Assembly: GCA_964526035.1 (NCBI GenBank)
Contig: CAZGKE010000010.1
Location: 1 to 42,739 of the forward strand
Length of the DNA: 42,739 nt
Direction of reading: 5' to 3'
Origin: DAOMOD01 sp964526035
GTDB lineage: Bacteria; Pseudomonadota; Gammaproteobacteria; Xanthomonadales; BPKI01
In this document: one piece after another, positions 24,348 to 33,174 of the stretch
Numbering within the stretch: the stretch's first letter is position 1
How the letters are laid out: every line of letters begins with the position of its first letter
Program-made: the position numbers and the translations under genes
Notes under the pieces: generated by a model
Told to the model about the DNA's origin: nothing
Database searches by the model: none
What the model saw: the letters and a program-made list of their open reading frames with translations, nothing else

Positions 24348-27300
24348 CTACGCCGCCCCCGCCAGCGTCGCCGCCTCGGCAAGATCGACCGTCACCAACC
24401 GCGACACGCCCGGCTCGCGCATGGTGACTCCGGCAAGCTGCTGCGAGAACTCCATGGTCACCTTGTTGTGGGTGACGATGATGAACTGAACCGCCTCGCT
24501 CATTTCGCGCACCATCTCGCAGAAACGGCCGACATTGGCCTCGTCCAGCGGTGCATCGACCTCATCGAGCAGGCAGAACGGCGCCGGATTGAGCCGGAAG
24601 ATGGCGAATACCAGCGCCACCGCCGTCAGCGCCTTTTCACCGCCGGACAGCAGCGAGATGCTGGCGACGCGCTTGCCCGGCGGTCGCGCCATGATGGTGA
24701 CGCCGGTCGACAGCAGGTCCTCGCCGGTAAGTTCGAGGAAGGCGTGTCCGCCACCGAACAGGCGCGGAAACAGCTCCTGCAGACCGGTGTTGACGCGATC
24801 GAAGGTCTCCTTGAAGCGCGTGCGCGTCTCACGGTCGATCTTGCGGATGGCCGCCTCCAGCGTATCCAGCGCGGTGGTCAGATCGGTGTTCTGCGCGTCG
24901 AGGTACTCCTTGCGCCTGGACTGCTCCTCGTACTCCTGGATCGCCGCCAGGTTGACCGGTTCCAGACGGCGGATCCTGGTTTCGAGATCCATCAGGTTCT
25001 TGTGCCAGACCTCCGGATCGGCCTCATCCGGCACTTCGGCGAGTACCGCCTCAAGTTCAAGCCCCGCCTCGGCCACCGCCTTGGCGAATCCTTCGGCACG
25101 CAGGCGCAGGGCCTGCTCGGCCATGCGCTGCTCGGAGAGCGCGTCGCGACGCGAGTTGATTTCCACGTCGAGGCGCTGGCGCTGCTGCTCGATTTCGCGG
25201 AATTCTGCCTCGCAGGCCTCCATGGCGCGCCGCGCTTCCGCCAGGTCCTTGTCCACCAGCAGGCGCTGCTCGAGGCAACGCTGGCGCTCGGCCTCCAGCT
25301 CCTCCAGCGGCGACTGACCCTGTTTGAGCTGTTCAACCAGCTCGTTCTGCCGCGCCTCCAATTGTTCGCGCTGCTGCTGCATGCGCTCCAGCGCCTGCCT
25401 GAGCGACAGCGCCGCCGAGCGTCTGGACTCGACGCGCAGCGCCACCTGATGCGCCTGGTCTCGCGCATCGCGCGCTTCGGCGCGGGCCGCCTCGCGCAGC
25501 TCCGAGAGTCCACGGCGTTCGCCATCGAGGGACTGCCGCTGCTGCTCGAATTCGGCCATGCGCGACAGTGCCTGCTCCAGCGCGGCGCGCGCGGCGCGGG
25601 TGGCGTCCTCCTCATCCTTCAGCCGCGAACCGAGCAGGCTCACCTCCTGGACGATCTGGGTCATCCGCGCCTGCGCGGATTCGAGGCGCCCCTGCTGGCT
25701 CTTGATCTGCCCGCCCAGCTCGGCCAGCGACCGGTGCGCGTGATTGAGCTCGCGCTGCGCGTCGTCGCGCGCCTGCTCGCCGCTGGCAATGGCGGTCTTG
25801 TGCGCGTCGAGGTCACGACCGAGCGCTTCGACGCGCGCATCCAACGCGCTGACCGCTTCGCGCAGCGTATGGATTTCGCGCTCGCGCGCCAGCACGCCCA
25901 CCTGGGCATCCTGACCGCGGGCAATGCGCAGCCAGCCGCGACCGAGCCACAGGCCGTCGGCGGTGATCACCGATTCGCTGGAGTGCAGTCCGCGGGCGCG
26001 CTCGCGCGCCGCCGAGGCGTCTTCGGCGACGCGCACGGTGGCCAACAACGCGAGGATCGGCGCCGGCCCCTGCACCCTGGCCGCCAGACTGTCGGCTGCG
26101 ATGCCAGGCGCGTCGGCGCTTTCGCGCACCAAAGCCAGACTGGTTGATTCAAGCGCGGCGACGGCATCGAGATGGGCACCTGGATCGTCGACCAGGACTG
26201 CCTCGAGCAGTCCACCGAGCACGGTTTCGACCGCGCGTTCCCAGCCCGGGGCCACCTCCAGCGACTCGCCGACGCGACGCGCCGAATCGAGAGCCTGGTC
26301 GGTCAGCCACTGACGTACGTCGCCATCGTCCTGGCCGAGGGCGGCATGCTGCAGGGCCTCCAGCGATGCCAGTCGGCCGCGAGTCGCCTGCAGCTCCTGC
26401 CGCTGCGCGGCAAGATCGCCCTGGGCGGCGCGCTCTTCATCCAGAAACTTCAGCAGATCGGCGCGGCGCGCTTCAAGCGCCTTGGCCAGCGCTTCGACTT
26501 GGGCCTTCTGCTCTTCCTGCTGCTGCCCCAGGGCCTCGGCGGCGCTCGCCAGCTGGCCCATGTCCAGGCGGGTGCGCTCTTCTTCCAGCGTGGCCAAGCG
26601 CTTGCCCACTTCCAGGCACTGGCGATCCAGGTAATCGAGGCGCGTGCGCTCGACCTCGGCGGCCCGGCTGGCCTCGCTCTGCTCGCGGGCAAAGGCATCC
26701 CAGCGCTGCTGCCAGTCGGCCAGCGCCTGCTCGGCCTGTTTCAGCGCCTCGGCCGTGCCCTCGGCCCTGGCGTTCAGTTCGGCCAGCTGCGGCTCGGACT
26801 GCGCCAGCGCCGTGTCCAGCTCCGCCAGCTGCTTGCCATCGTTGCTGATATGCAAGTCGAGGTCGCGCAGGGCGCCGGTGGTCTCCTCGCGGGAGCGCTC
26901 AAGGCGCTCGCCCAGCTCGCGGGTGTGGCGGATCTGCTGTTCGACGCGGGCGATATCGCCGCCCACCCTGTAGACCTCGGCCTGCGCCTTGTTGAGGCCT
27001 TCGCCGGCCTGGTTCTGCTCGCCGCGCTGCGCCTCGAGCCTGGCCTCGACGCCGCGCTGGTCAGCGATCAGCTTCTCGATCTCGAGCTCGGCCTCCCTGA
27101 GCACGCGCGCCGCCTCGGCGCGCTCGGCCTCCAGACCGCGATAGCCGAGGGCCTTGAGGCGGGCATCCAGCTGCCGGTACTCGTCCTTCAGCCGCGTGTA
27201 GCGCTCGGCGGCGCGCGCCTGGCGCTTCAGGTGTTCGAGCTGCTTGTCGACTTCCTCGCGGACGTCGTTGAGTCGCTCCAGATTCTCACGGGTACTGCGA

Positions 27301-27851
27301 ATGCGGCTCTCGGTTTCCTTGCGGCGCTCCTTGTACCTGGAGATGCCGGCCGCCTCTTCCAGGTGCACACGCAACTCCTCGGGATGGGCCTCGACGATCT
27401 GCGAAATCATGCCCTGCTCGATGATCGAATAGCTGCGCGCACCCAGGCCGGTACCGAGAAACAGGTCGGTGATGTCGCGGCGGCGGCAGCGGCTGCCGTT
27501 CAGCGAATACACCGAGACGCCATCACGGCTCACCACGCGCTTGACCGAAATCTCGTTGAAGCTTGCGTACTCGCCGACGATGGTGCCGTCCGAGTTGTCG
27601 AAGATCAGTTCGACGGTGGCGCTGCCTACAGGCTTGCGGGCGCTCGAGCCGGAAAAGATCACGTCGGTGAGCTGGTCGCCGCGCAGGCGGCTGGCCGCGC
27701 TCTCACCCATCACCCAGCGAATGGCGTCGATGATGTTGGACTTGCCGCAGCCGTTCGGACCGACGATGCCGGTCATGTTGGTGGGCAGGTGCATCAGGGT
27801 CGGGTCGACGAAGGACTTGAAGCCCGAAAGCTTGATCGTGGTCAGGCGCAT
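24348..27851 (-). CDS. smc: Chromosome segregation ATPase SMC
   Basis: Core subunit of the bacterial condensin SMC-ScpAB, which extrudes DNA loops and helps chromosome segregation. The 1167 residues have the complete layout: N-terminal head with Walker A GIVGPNGCGKSNIIDAIRWV, the LFLGTGLGARSYSIIEQGMI region, a first coiled coil (about 170-500), a hinge (about 520-660, with RVAEDASAARERARGL and the Gly-rich turns before it), a second coiled coil to about 1000, and the C-terminal head with signature SLLSGGEKALTAVAL and Walker B FCLLDEVDAPLDEAN. Both coiled coils are Gln/Glu/Arg/Ala-rich, without a break. Start ATG 27851 is followed by the conserved RLTTIKLSGFKSFVDPT. ScpA and ScpB are encoded 1.3 kb away on the other strand. 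Confidence 0.98.
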   Translation of the reverse strand: MRLTTIKLSGFKSFVDPTLMHLPTNMTGIVGPNGCGKSNIIDAIRWVMGESAASRLRGDQLTDVIFSGSSARKPVGSATVELIFDNSDGTIVGEYASFNEISVKRVVSRDGVSVYSLNGSRCRRRDITDLFLGTGLGARSYSIIEQGMISQIVEAHPEELRVHLEEAAGISRYKERRKETESRIRSTRENLERLNDVREEVDKQLEHLKRQARAAERYTRLKDEYRQLDARLKALGYRGLEAERAEAARVLREAELEIEKLIADQRGVEARLEAQRGEQNQAGEGLNKAQAEVYRVGGDIARVEQQIRHTRELGERLERSREETTGALRDLDLHISNDGKQLAELDTALAQSEPQLAELNARAEGTAEALKQAEQALADWQQRWDAFAREQSEASRAAEVERTRLDYLDRQCLEVGKRLATLEEERTRLDMGQLASAAEALGQQQEEQKAQVEALAKALEARRADLLKFLDEERAAQGDLAAQRQELQATRGRLASLEALQHAALGQDDGDVRQWLTDQALDSARRVGESLEVAPGWERAVETVLGGLLEAVLVDDPGAHLDAVAALESTSLALVRESADAPGIAADSLAARVQGPAPILALLATVRVAEDASAARERARGLHSSESVITADGLWLGRGWLRIARGQDAQVGVLAREREIHTLREAVSALDARVEALGRDLDAHKTAIASGEQARDDAQRELNHAHRSLAELGGQIKSQQGRLESAQARMTQIVQEVSLLGSRLKDEEDATRAARAALEQALSRMAEFEQQRQSLDGERRGLSELREAARAEARDARDQAHQVALRVESRRSAALSLRQALERMQQQREQLEARQNELVEQLKQGQSPLEELEAERQRCLEQRLLVDKDLAEARRAMEACEAEFREIEQQRQRLDVEINSRRDALSEQRMAEQALRLRAEGFAKAVAEAGLELEAVLAEVPDEADPEVWHKNLMDLETRIRRLEPVNLAAIQEYEEQSRRKEYLDAQNTDLTTALDTLEAAIRKIDRETRTRFKETFDRVNTGLQELFPRLFGGGHAFLELTGEDLLSTGVTIMARPPGKRVASISLLSGGEKALTAVALVFAIFRLNPAPFCLLDEVDAPLDEANVGRFCEMVREMSEAVQFIIVTHNKVTMEFSQQLAGVTMREPGVSRLVTVDLAEAATLAGAA

Positions 27852-28013
27852 GCTGTGGGGACGTTCTCGAAATGCCGTGGCCGCGGCGCTTGCCGGCGCA
27901 GCCGTTGATCAGCTACCGTGCGCGCCTGCCTGAAGCCTTGACTGGTTCGGGTCTGCGGGGGCCGCCTTGCGGCCGCCGCCGGGGGGCGCGGAGTATAGCA
28001 CCGGGTTTGCGGA

Positions 28014-28295
28014 CTAATCGTCCACTGCGCTTTCTTCAGGCGTCCGCGCCTGGATGCTCAGCGCGTGGATGTCGGTCTGCATCATGTCGCCAAGCGCAGC
28101 GTAGACTGCGCGGTGCCGTGTCAACGGGGTCTGGCCGGCAAAACGCTGACTGACCAGGCGTACGCTGAAATGTCCGCGCCCGTCACGCGCGCCGGCGTGG
28201 CCCACGTGCTTGTGGCTGTCGTCGATCACCTCGACCTCGGCAGGGGCAAACGCCGCGGCCAGCAGATCGCGGATGCGCTCGATCCGTTCGCTCAT
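28014..28295 (-). CDS. bolA: BolA/IbaG-family protein
   Basis: Small cytoplasmic protein (93 residues) of the BolA family, which works with monothiol glutaredoxins in iron-sulfur handling and affects morphology under stress. Conserved parts are RIRDLLAAAFAPAEVEVIDD at the start, SHKHVGHAGARDGRGHFSV with the ligand-binding His residues, LVSQRFAGQTPLTRHRAVYA containing the class II helix-turn-helix-like segment, and the ending DIHALSIQARTPEE. The ATG at 28295 overlaps the stop of a possible 21-codon frame (ATGA). It lies between smc and yciO; the 160-bp gap to smc contains a GC-rich hairpin (27960-27974) without T run. Confidence 0.93.
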   Translation of the reverse strand: MSERIERIRDLLAAAFAPAEVEVIDDSHKHVGHAGARDGRGHFSVRLVSQRFAGQTPLTRHRAVYAALGDMMQTDIHALSIQARTPEESAVDD

Positions 28296-28357
28296 GGCAA
28301 TACCTTCACAAAGGTCCGCACCCTGACATGGTCATCGGCAACGATCAGATTCCACAT
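28292..28357 (-). CDS. Possible 21-residue leader ORF coupled to bolA
   Basis: An ATG at 28357 preceded by GGGAG at five bases opens a frame MWNLIVADDHVRVRTFVKVL then Pro and a TGA that overlaps the bolA ATG in the form ATGA. The good ribosome site and stop-start overlap suggest translational coupling. I know no family match; it could be chance or a degraded remnant of an upstream small gene. It is too short for composition to decide. Confidence 0.25.
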   Translation of the reverse strand: MWNLIVADDHVRVRTFVKVLP

Positions 28358-28418
28358 GCCGGCTCCCGGGGCAACAAAGCGCCCATGATGCTGCCGGCTC
28401 CGCGACCAGGCAAGCAGC

Positions 28419-29033
28419 ATGGCTGAACGATTCGAGATCCATCCGACCCATCCGCAGCCGCGCGCCATACGCCGCGCAGAGCAGGTGTTGCGCGACGGCG
28501 GAGTCATCGCCTACCCCACCGATTCAGGCTATGCCTTCGGCTGGCGCATGGACAGCCAGAGCGCACGCGAGCGCGTGGTGAATGCACGAAGACTGGACGA
28601 ACGCCACCCTTTCACCGTAATCTGTCGGAATCTCAGCGAAGTGGGCGGCTGCGCCCGACTGGATGATCGGGCCTTTCGCCTGCTCAAGAAGCTGACCCCG
28701 GGTCCCTACACGTTCGTTCTCCCGGCCTCGCCGAACCTTCCGCGCGCGATCCGCCAGAACAAGCGGCGCAGTATCGGTGTCCGCATACCCGATCATGCGG
28801 TGCCGCAGGCACTGGTCGAGGCGCTGGGTGAACCATTGTTGAGTTCCAGCCTGATCCTGCCCGGCGAGGACATGTCGGAATGGACCTCGGAGGACATTTC
28901 CGAGCGCGTATCGCGGGTCGTCGACGTTTTTCTCGACGGCGGCGATTGCGGACCCAGCCCGACCACGGTGCTGGACCTCGAAGGCGAAACGATCACCGTG
29001 CTGCGCGAAGGCGCAGGACCCCTGCACGAATGA
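28419..29033 (+). CDS. yciO: YciO family protein (Sua5/YrdC/YciO-type L-threonylcarbamoyladenylate synthase fold)
   Basis: Member of the YrdC-like fold, 204 residues. It follows YciO closely rather than TsaC: AIRRAEQVLRDGGVIAYPTD, then HPFTVICRNLSEVGGCARLD, AFRLLKKLTPGPYTFVLPAS, SIGVRIPDHAVPQALVEALG, EPLLSSSLILPGED and SPTTVLDLEGETITVLREG. TsaC makes the threonylcarbamoyl-AMP precursor of tRNA t6A; whether YciO does the same in the cell is less certain, so the catalytic role is inferred. Start ATG 28419 is ahead of the conserved IHPTHPQPRAI segment. It is the first gene of a rightward group with scpA, scpB and rluB, the arrangement found in many Pseudomonas and Xanthomonas genomes. Confidence 0.93.
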   Translation: MAERFEIHPTHPQPRAIRRAEQVLRDGGVIAYPTDSGYAFGWRMDSQSARERVVNARRLDERHPFTVICRNLSEVGGCARLDDRAFRLLKKLTPGPYTFVLPASPNLPRAIRQNKRRSIGVRIPDHAVPQALVEALGEPLLSSSLILPGEDMSEWTSEDISERVSRVVDVFLDGGDCGPSPTTVLDLEGETITVLREGAGPLHE

Positions 29034-29165
29034 AACCATATCCCGCACCCCGCATCGGCGCCTGAAAATGCCTGGACTCCTGAATCGCTGTCGACCTGGC
29101 CACCTGTCGTGCATCGCACGCCGCGGCCTGCCGCAGCGCGCACATCGGGTTGCTGGTCAACGCAG

Positions 29166-30011
29166 ATGGAATCACCCATGAACTCCGGCGCCGAAACTGC
29201 AGCGGCAGATCCGTTTCCGCCGCAGCCACAGCAGCAGGAAATGCATCTTGCGCTGGTGCGTGGGCAGCCCATGCTGGAGATGCCGCAGGATCTCTATATC
29301 CCGCCGGACGCTCTGGAAGTCTTTCTCGAAGCCTTCGAAGGCCCACTGGATCTGCTTCTTTATCTGATCCGCCGGCAGAACCTCGACATCGTTGATATCC
29401 CGGTCGCCGAGATCACCCGGCAGTACATGAACTACATCGAGCTGATGCATGAGCTCAAACTCGAACTGGCCGCCGAGTACCTGGTGATGGCCGCCATGCT
29501 GGCCGAGATCAAATCCCGCCTGCTGCTGCCGCGCCCGGCCGCTGCCGAGATCGAGGAGGGCGACCCGCGCGCCGAGCTGGTGCGCAGGCTGCAGGAGTAC
29601 GAACGTTTCAAGAAAGCGGCCGGAGACATCGATGCGCTGCCGCGCATGGAGCGTGACTTCACCGTGGTCAGCGCTGAAATGGAGGACCGCCGCGTCATCC
29701 GTCTGCCGCCACCGGTGGATCTGCGCGAGCTGCTGCTTGCGCTTCGCGACGTGCTGCAGCGCGCCGAGCTGTCCGGCGAACACAACGTTCAGCGCGACGC
29801 GCTGTCGGTCCGCCAACGCATGGGCGAAGTGCTGCGATCGCTGGGCGACGGTCAGTTTCACCGCTTCGAAGCGCTGTTCCGCCGCGACGAAGGCCGCCAC
29901 GGCGTGGTGGTGACCTTTCTCGCCATGCTGGAGCTGGCCAAGGAACAGCTGCTGGAACTGATGCAGGAAACGCCGCTGGGACCCATCTACCTCAAGTCGC
30001 TGGCGACCTGA
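29166..30011 (+). CDS. scpA: Segregation and condensation protein A (kleisin ScpA)
   Basis: Kleisin that bridges the two SMC heads and binds ScpB. About 281 residues: a Pro/Gln-rich N-terminal extension (PFPPQPQQQ), the N-terminal helical domain FEGPLDLLLYLIRRQNLDIV with DIPVAEITRQYMNYIELMHE, the conserved LAAEYLVMAAMLAEIKSRLL helix, LVRRLQEYERFKKAA, and the C-terminal winged helix (about 215-281) with FLAMLELAKEQLLEL that contacts the SMC cap. The start is uncertain: ATG 29166, ATG 29178 and GTG 29109 are all in frame without a strong ribosome site; the first gives a normal length. scpB begins 13 bp after its stop. Confidence 0.94.
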   Translation: MESPMNSGAETAAADPFPPQPQQQEMHLALVRGQPMLEMPQDLYIPPDALEVFLEAFEGPLDLLLYLIRRQNLDIVDIPVAEITRQYMNYIELMHELKLELAAEYLVMAAMLAEIKSRLLLPRPAAAEIEEGDPRAELVRRLQEYERFKKAAGDIDALPRMERDFTVVSAEMEDRRVIRLPPPVDLRELLLALRDVLQRAELSGEHNVQRDALSVRQRMGEVLRSLGDGQFHRFEALFRRDEGRHGVVVTFLAMLELAKEQLLELMQETPLGPIYLKSLAT

Positions 30012-30024
30012 GCGAAACGAGACC

Positions 30025-30807
30025 ATGGAACAAGATCAAATCAACCGCATTGTCGAGGCCGCACTGATGGCCGCCGCCCAGCCGCTCACCGTGGTGCAGC
30101 TGGCGGCCCTCTTCGGCGAAGAGGAACAGCCGCTACCCGGGGCCATCGAGACGGCCCTGCAACAGCTTGCGCAAGGCTGCGAAGGCCGCGGCGTCGAACT
30201 CGTGGAGGTGGCCTCCGGCTTCCGCTACCAGGTACGCCAGGAGGTACATTCCTGGGTCGCCCGTCTGTGGACCGAGCGACAGACGCGCTACTCGCGCGCA
30301 CTGTTGGAGACGCTGGCGCTGATTGCCTACCGGCAGCCGATCACGCGCGGCGAGATCGAGCAGATCCGCGGAGTGGCGGTATCCACCAACATCATCCGCA
30401 CCCTTGAGGAGCGCGAGTGGATACGAGTCGTCGGCTATCGCGACGTGCCTGGCAAGCCGGCCCTGCTCGGAACCACACGCATGTTCCTCGACTACTTCAA
30501 TCTGAGGAGCCTCGACCAGCTGCCGGCGCTCGCCGAGATCCGCGACCTCGAGGATCTCGAACCCGAATTCGACCTGATGGGCATCGGCCCGGCGGCTCCC
30601 CCTTCGGCCGACGCCATCGGTTTGCCCGCAGTTGGCGAAGATGATCGCGACATCGCGACCGACGGGGCCGACGACATCGAAAGCGAATCCCCGGAAAACG
30701 CAGTCACCGCACAGCCCACCTCCGAGCCTGACTTCGACGCGGCATCCGAATCCACTTCCGATGAAGCGGATGAGATCCACGAAGTGCCCCTGGAACGCGC
30801 CCCATGA
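30025..30807 (+). CDS. scpB: Segregation and condensation protein B (ScpB)
   Basis: Dimeric winged-helix partner of ScpA in the SMC condensin. The first 180 of 260 residues are typical: INRIVEAALMAAAQPLTVVQ, VELVEVASGFRYQVRQEVHS, the second winged helix SRALLETLALIAYRQPITRG and IEQIRGVAVSTNIIRTLEER, then KPALLGTTRMFLDYFNLRSL. The last 75 residues are a low-complexity acidic tail (Asp/Glu/Ser/Ala), longer than in E. coli-size ScpB proteins. The ATG at 30025 follows scpA after 13 bp. Its TGA overlaps the ATG of rluB (ATGA), so the three genes are translationally linked. Confidence 0.95.
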   Translation: MEQDQINRIVEAALMAAAQPLTVVQLAALFGEEEQPLPGAIETALQQLAQGCEGRGVELVEVASGFRYQVRQEVHSWVARLWTERQTRYSRALLETLALIAYRQPITRGEIEQIRGVAVSTNIIRTLEEREWIRVVGYRDVPGKPALLGTTRMFLDYFNLRSLDQLPALAEIRDLEDLEPEFDLMGIGPAAPPSADAIGLPAVGEDDRDIATDGADDIESESPENAVTAQPTSEPDFDAASESTSDEADEIHEVPLERAP

Positions 30808-32318
30808 GCATCAAGACACGCGAAAAGCTGACCCTGCGCCGCGACCGCGACGGCGCCGAAATGCCGAGCGAACGCCTGCACAAGGTGCTCGCGCATGCCG
30901 GACTCGGTTCGCGCCGGGCGCTCGAGGAGCGCATCACCCAGGGCCAGGTCAAGGTCAATACGCAGGTCGCCGAACTCGGCTCCACGGTGACCCGCGGCGA
31001 CCGCATCGAGGTCGACGGGAAGTCATTTGTGGTCGTGCCCGACGAGGCCTTGCCGCGCGTACTCGTCTATCACAAGCCCGAAGGCGAGCTGACCACGCGC
31101 GATGACCCCGAAGGCCGCGCCACCGTCTTCGATCGTCTTCCGCCCATCAAGGGCGCGCGCTGGATCGCCATTGGTCGCCTCGACATCAACACCACCGGCC
31201 TCCTGTTGCTGACCACCGACGGCGAACTGGCCAACCGGCTGATGCATCCCTCGGGCAACGTCGAGCGCGAATACGTCTGCCGCATCCAGGGCGAAGTCGA
31301 CGACGCCATGCTCGAACGCCTGAAGCAGGGCGTGACCCTCGACGACGGCCCCGCGCATTTCGACACCGTCGAGATCATCAGCCAGGGCGAGGGCTCGCAT
31401 GCATGGTTCAAGGTGGTGCTGGGCGAAGGACGCAACCGCGAGGTGCGTCGCCTGTGGGAGTCGCAGGGCGTCACCGTCAGCCGACTGAAGCGGGTGCGTT
31501 ACGGCAGCGTCGAACTGCCTCGTCACCTGCGCCGCGGCCGCCAGGACGAGATGGCCGCCGAGCAGGTGCGCGCCCTGATCGACGCCCTGCCGGGCGGACA
31601 GGGACTGGGCGCCGCCCTCACGCTGCAGCCGGTCATCGGTCAGCGCCGCGGCAAGACCCAGGAGTTTCGTCCACAGGGTGGCGTCGCGGCCTGGACCGGA
31701 GAAGGTCACGAGGATGCCGCCGAATTTCGCGCCTTCGACCGCCCGCTGGACCCATTGCCGACGCGACGTCGCCCTGGACAGAAGTACAAGAAGGGCAAGG
31801 CCGGCGCCGGACGCGGCGGACCGCGGCCCGGAGGACCGCGTCCGGGCGGCGGTCAGCGACCTGGTGGGCCGCGCCCCGCCGGTCGGCCCGGCGCCCGCAA
31901 GGGCGGCCCCGGCGGCCCGCGTGGGCCCGGTGGCGGTCAGGCCAGGGGCGGTGGCGGTGGCGGCCTGGGTACTCCGGGCAATGCCCCCGGTCGCCCACGC
32001 AAGGGCAATGTGCGCCCCGGCTATGACAACCCTACCGAATTCCGCACCTGGTACGTTCCGGAAGGCGGTGCCATGTCGCCCTTCATCGAACCCAAGGGCA
32101 ACAGCGAGGAACGATCAGGCAACAAACCGAGGCGCGAACGTGGCTCCGACAGTCGCGCTGGTCCCAATACCGCCGATGGCAACCGTGCAGCGCCCACCGA
32201 CCAGACGCCGCGGCCGGGACAGGGGCCGCGCAAGCAGCGCCGTGGCAAACCGCGTCGCAACCGCCGTCGCGGCGGAGGCGATGGACAACCCAAGCCGCCC
32301 GGGCAGACTGAAAGCTGA
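30804..32318 (+). CDS. rluB: 23S rRNA pseudouridine synthase RluB with long Gly/Pro/Arg tail
   Basis: Converts uridine 2605 (E. coli numbering) of 23S rRNA to pseudouridine during large-subunit assembly. Residues 20-80 form an S4-like RNA-binding domain (PSERLHKVLAHAGLGSRRAL). The RsuA-type catalytic domain follows: LVYHKPEGELTTRDDPEG, WIAIGRLDINTTGLLLLTTD with the catalytic Asp in GRLD, and EGRNREVRRLWESQGVTVSR. After about residue 320 comes a basic low-complexity tail (GGPRPGG and RGGPGG units, later RRGKPRRNRRRGGG) bringing the length to 504, against about 290 in E. coli. Such tails are common in Xanthomonadales RluB and probably add RNA contacts. A hairpin terminator follows 25 bp after the stop. 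Confidence 0.96.
   Translation: MSIKTREKLTLRRDRDGAEMPSERLHKVLAHAGLGSRRALEERITQGQVKVNTQVAELGSTVTRGDRIEVDGKSFVVVPDEALPRVLVYHKPEGELTTRDDPEGRATVFDRLPPIKGARWIAIGRLDINTTGLLLLTTDGELANRLMHPSGNVEREYVCRIQGEVDDAMLERLKQGVTLDDGPAHFDTVEIISQGEGSHAWFKVVLGEGRNREVRRLWESQGVTVSRLKRVRYGSVELPRHLRRGRQDEMAAEQVRALIDALPGGQGLGAALTLQPVIGQRRGKTQEFRPQGGVAAWTGEGHEDAAEFRAFDRPLDPLPTRRRPGQKYKKGKAGAGRGGPRPGGPRPGGGQRPGGPRPAGRPGARKGGPGGPRGPGGGQARGGGGGGLGTPGNAPGRPRKGNVRPGYDNPTEFRTWYVPEGGAMSPFIEPKGNSEERSGNKPRRERGSDSRAGPNTADGNRAAPTDQTPRPGQGPRKQRRGKPRRNRRRGGGDGQPKPPGQTES
31800..31975 (+). repeat. GC-rich low-complexity tract coding the RluB GGPRPGG tail
   Basis: Imperfect repeats of GGCGGACCGCG/GGCCCGGAGG-type words encode tandem GGPRPGG, GRPGARKGG and GGGG runs. 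It is within the rluB reading frame and is the likeliest place for length variation between strains. Confidence 0.6.
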
Positions 32319-32342
32319 TTGGCGCGAGGGAAGCCCTCATGA

Positions 32343-32369
32343 AAACGGCCGGGCAATGCCCGGCCGTTT
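32343..32369 (+). terminator. Terminator after rluB (possibly bidirectional)
   Basis: AAACGGCCGGG, 5-base loop, CCCGGCCGTTT make an 11-bp perfect stem with T run ending it, 25 bp after the rluB stop. The mirror arrangement (A run before, T run after) lets it also end the convergent CsgG-like transcript, whose stop is at 32392. Confidence 0.85.
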
Positions 32370-32391
32370 CGCAAATCATGATTGAACGGGA

Positions 32392-33099
32392 TTACAGACG
32401 CAGCTTGCTGCGCGTGCGCTCGCGCCGCTTGTCTTCCTTGGCGCGATAGGCATCCATGCAGCGATCCTGCTTCACCATCGAGCACTCCAGATACTCGGCG
32501 ATCTCCATCAGCGCGGCGCGGATGGCCTGTCCGGCCGGCGTGTTGTTCTCGTTGGCAAGATTGCCGCCCAGCCCGCCGCGATGGAAGCCCACCGACACCC
32601 CGCCGCTGGTGGCCGTACCCTCGATGGTGCGGGTGTAGGCAACTTCACCGGTGGTCGCATCGACCACGCGCAGATCAACGGCGACATAGGCGCGACTCTG
32701 CTTGCCGCCCAGGGAAATGCCCTTGACGGTGATGCCACCGCCGGTGCGTCCGGCGGACTCGTCGTAGGACGTCACCGTACCCATGACCAGATACTGTGCG
32801 CCGGTCAGGCGTCCGATGGCGGGACCGGATCCGGCTGAAACGCGACCCGAAGCGGCCAGATTCTGCTCCTCAAGTACCGCGCGCAGCTTGTCGCGCTCAA
32901 CCACGCGAAAGGCGCCCATGGCGACCAGCTCGTTGGAGAGCATGCCGGCCAGCTCTTCGCCGACACCGCTGCCCCACCAGCGCACGGCGGCCTGGTTCTG
33001 GAATTCAATGACGGCAAGCACGGGCTTGTCCTGTGCCTGTACCGGTGACATGACAAGCGCGGCCAGCAGCAGCGCCGGAATGATTGCGAGAAACTTCAT
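32392..33099 (-). CDS. Exported CsgG/curli-assembly-like protein
   Basis: A 235-residue exported protein with signal peptide MKFLAIIPALLLAALVMSPV (cleavage at VQAQ). It resembles the periplasmic alpha/beta domain of CsgG-family proteins: VLAVIEFQNQAAVRWWGSGV, GMLSNELVAMGAFRVVERDK, AIGRLTGAQYLVMGTVTSYD, then YVAVDLRVVDATTGEVAYTR. The C-terminus has two Cys (LECSMVKQDRC) and a basic Lys/Arg end. It lacks a lipoprotein Cys and the full transmembrane hairpin of CsgG, so it is not expected to be a curli pore; the family also includes penicillin-binding-protein activator LpoB-like and envelope proteins of unknown role. ATG 33099 has GAGGAG seven bases upstream. The promoter region holds a palindrome at 33175-33188. 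Confidence 0.82.
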   Translation of the reverse strand: MKFLAIIPALLLAALVMSPVQAQDKPVLAVIEFQNQAAVRWWGSGVGEELAGMLSNELVAMGAFRVVERDKLRAVLEEQNLAASGRVSAGSGPAIGRLTGAQYLVMGTVTSYDESAGRTGGGITVKGISLGGKQSRAYVAVDLRVVDATTGEVAYTRTIEGTATSGGVSVGFHRGGLGGNLANENNTPAGQAIRAALMEIAEYLECSMVKQDRCMDAYRAKEDKRRERTRSKLRL

Positions 33100-33174
33100 G
33101 AATCGACTCCTCGTGGATGGGCTTACCTTAGCCATAACGGAAAACGCCGGAAAAGCGGACACACAGTGTATACG

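Noticed and set aside
26172..27908. Rightward frame of 578 codons opposite smc
   Set aside because: Leu/Gln/Ala-rich antisense shadow of the SMC coiled coil.
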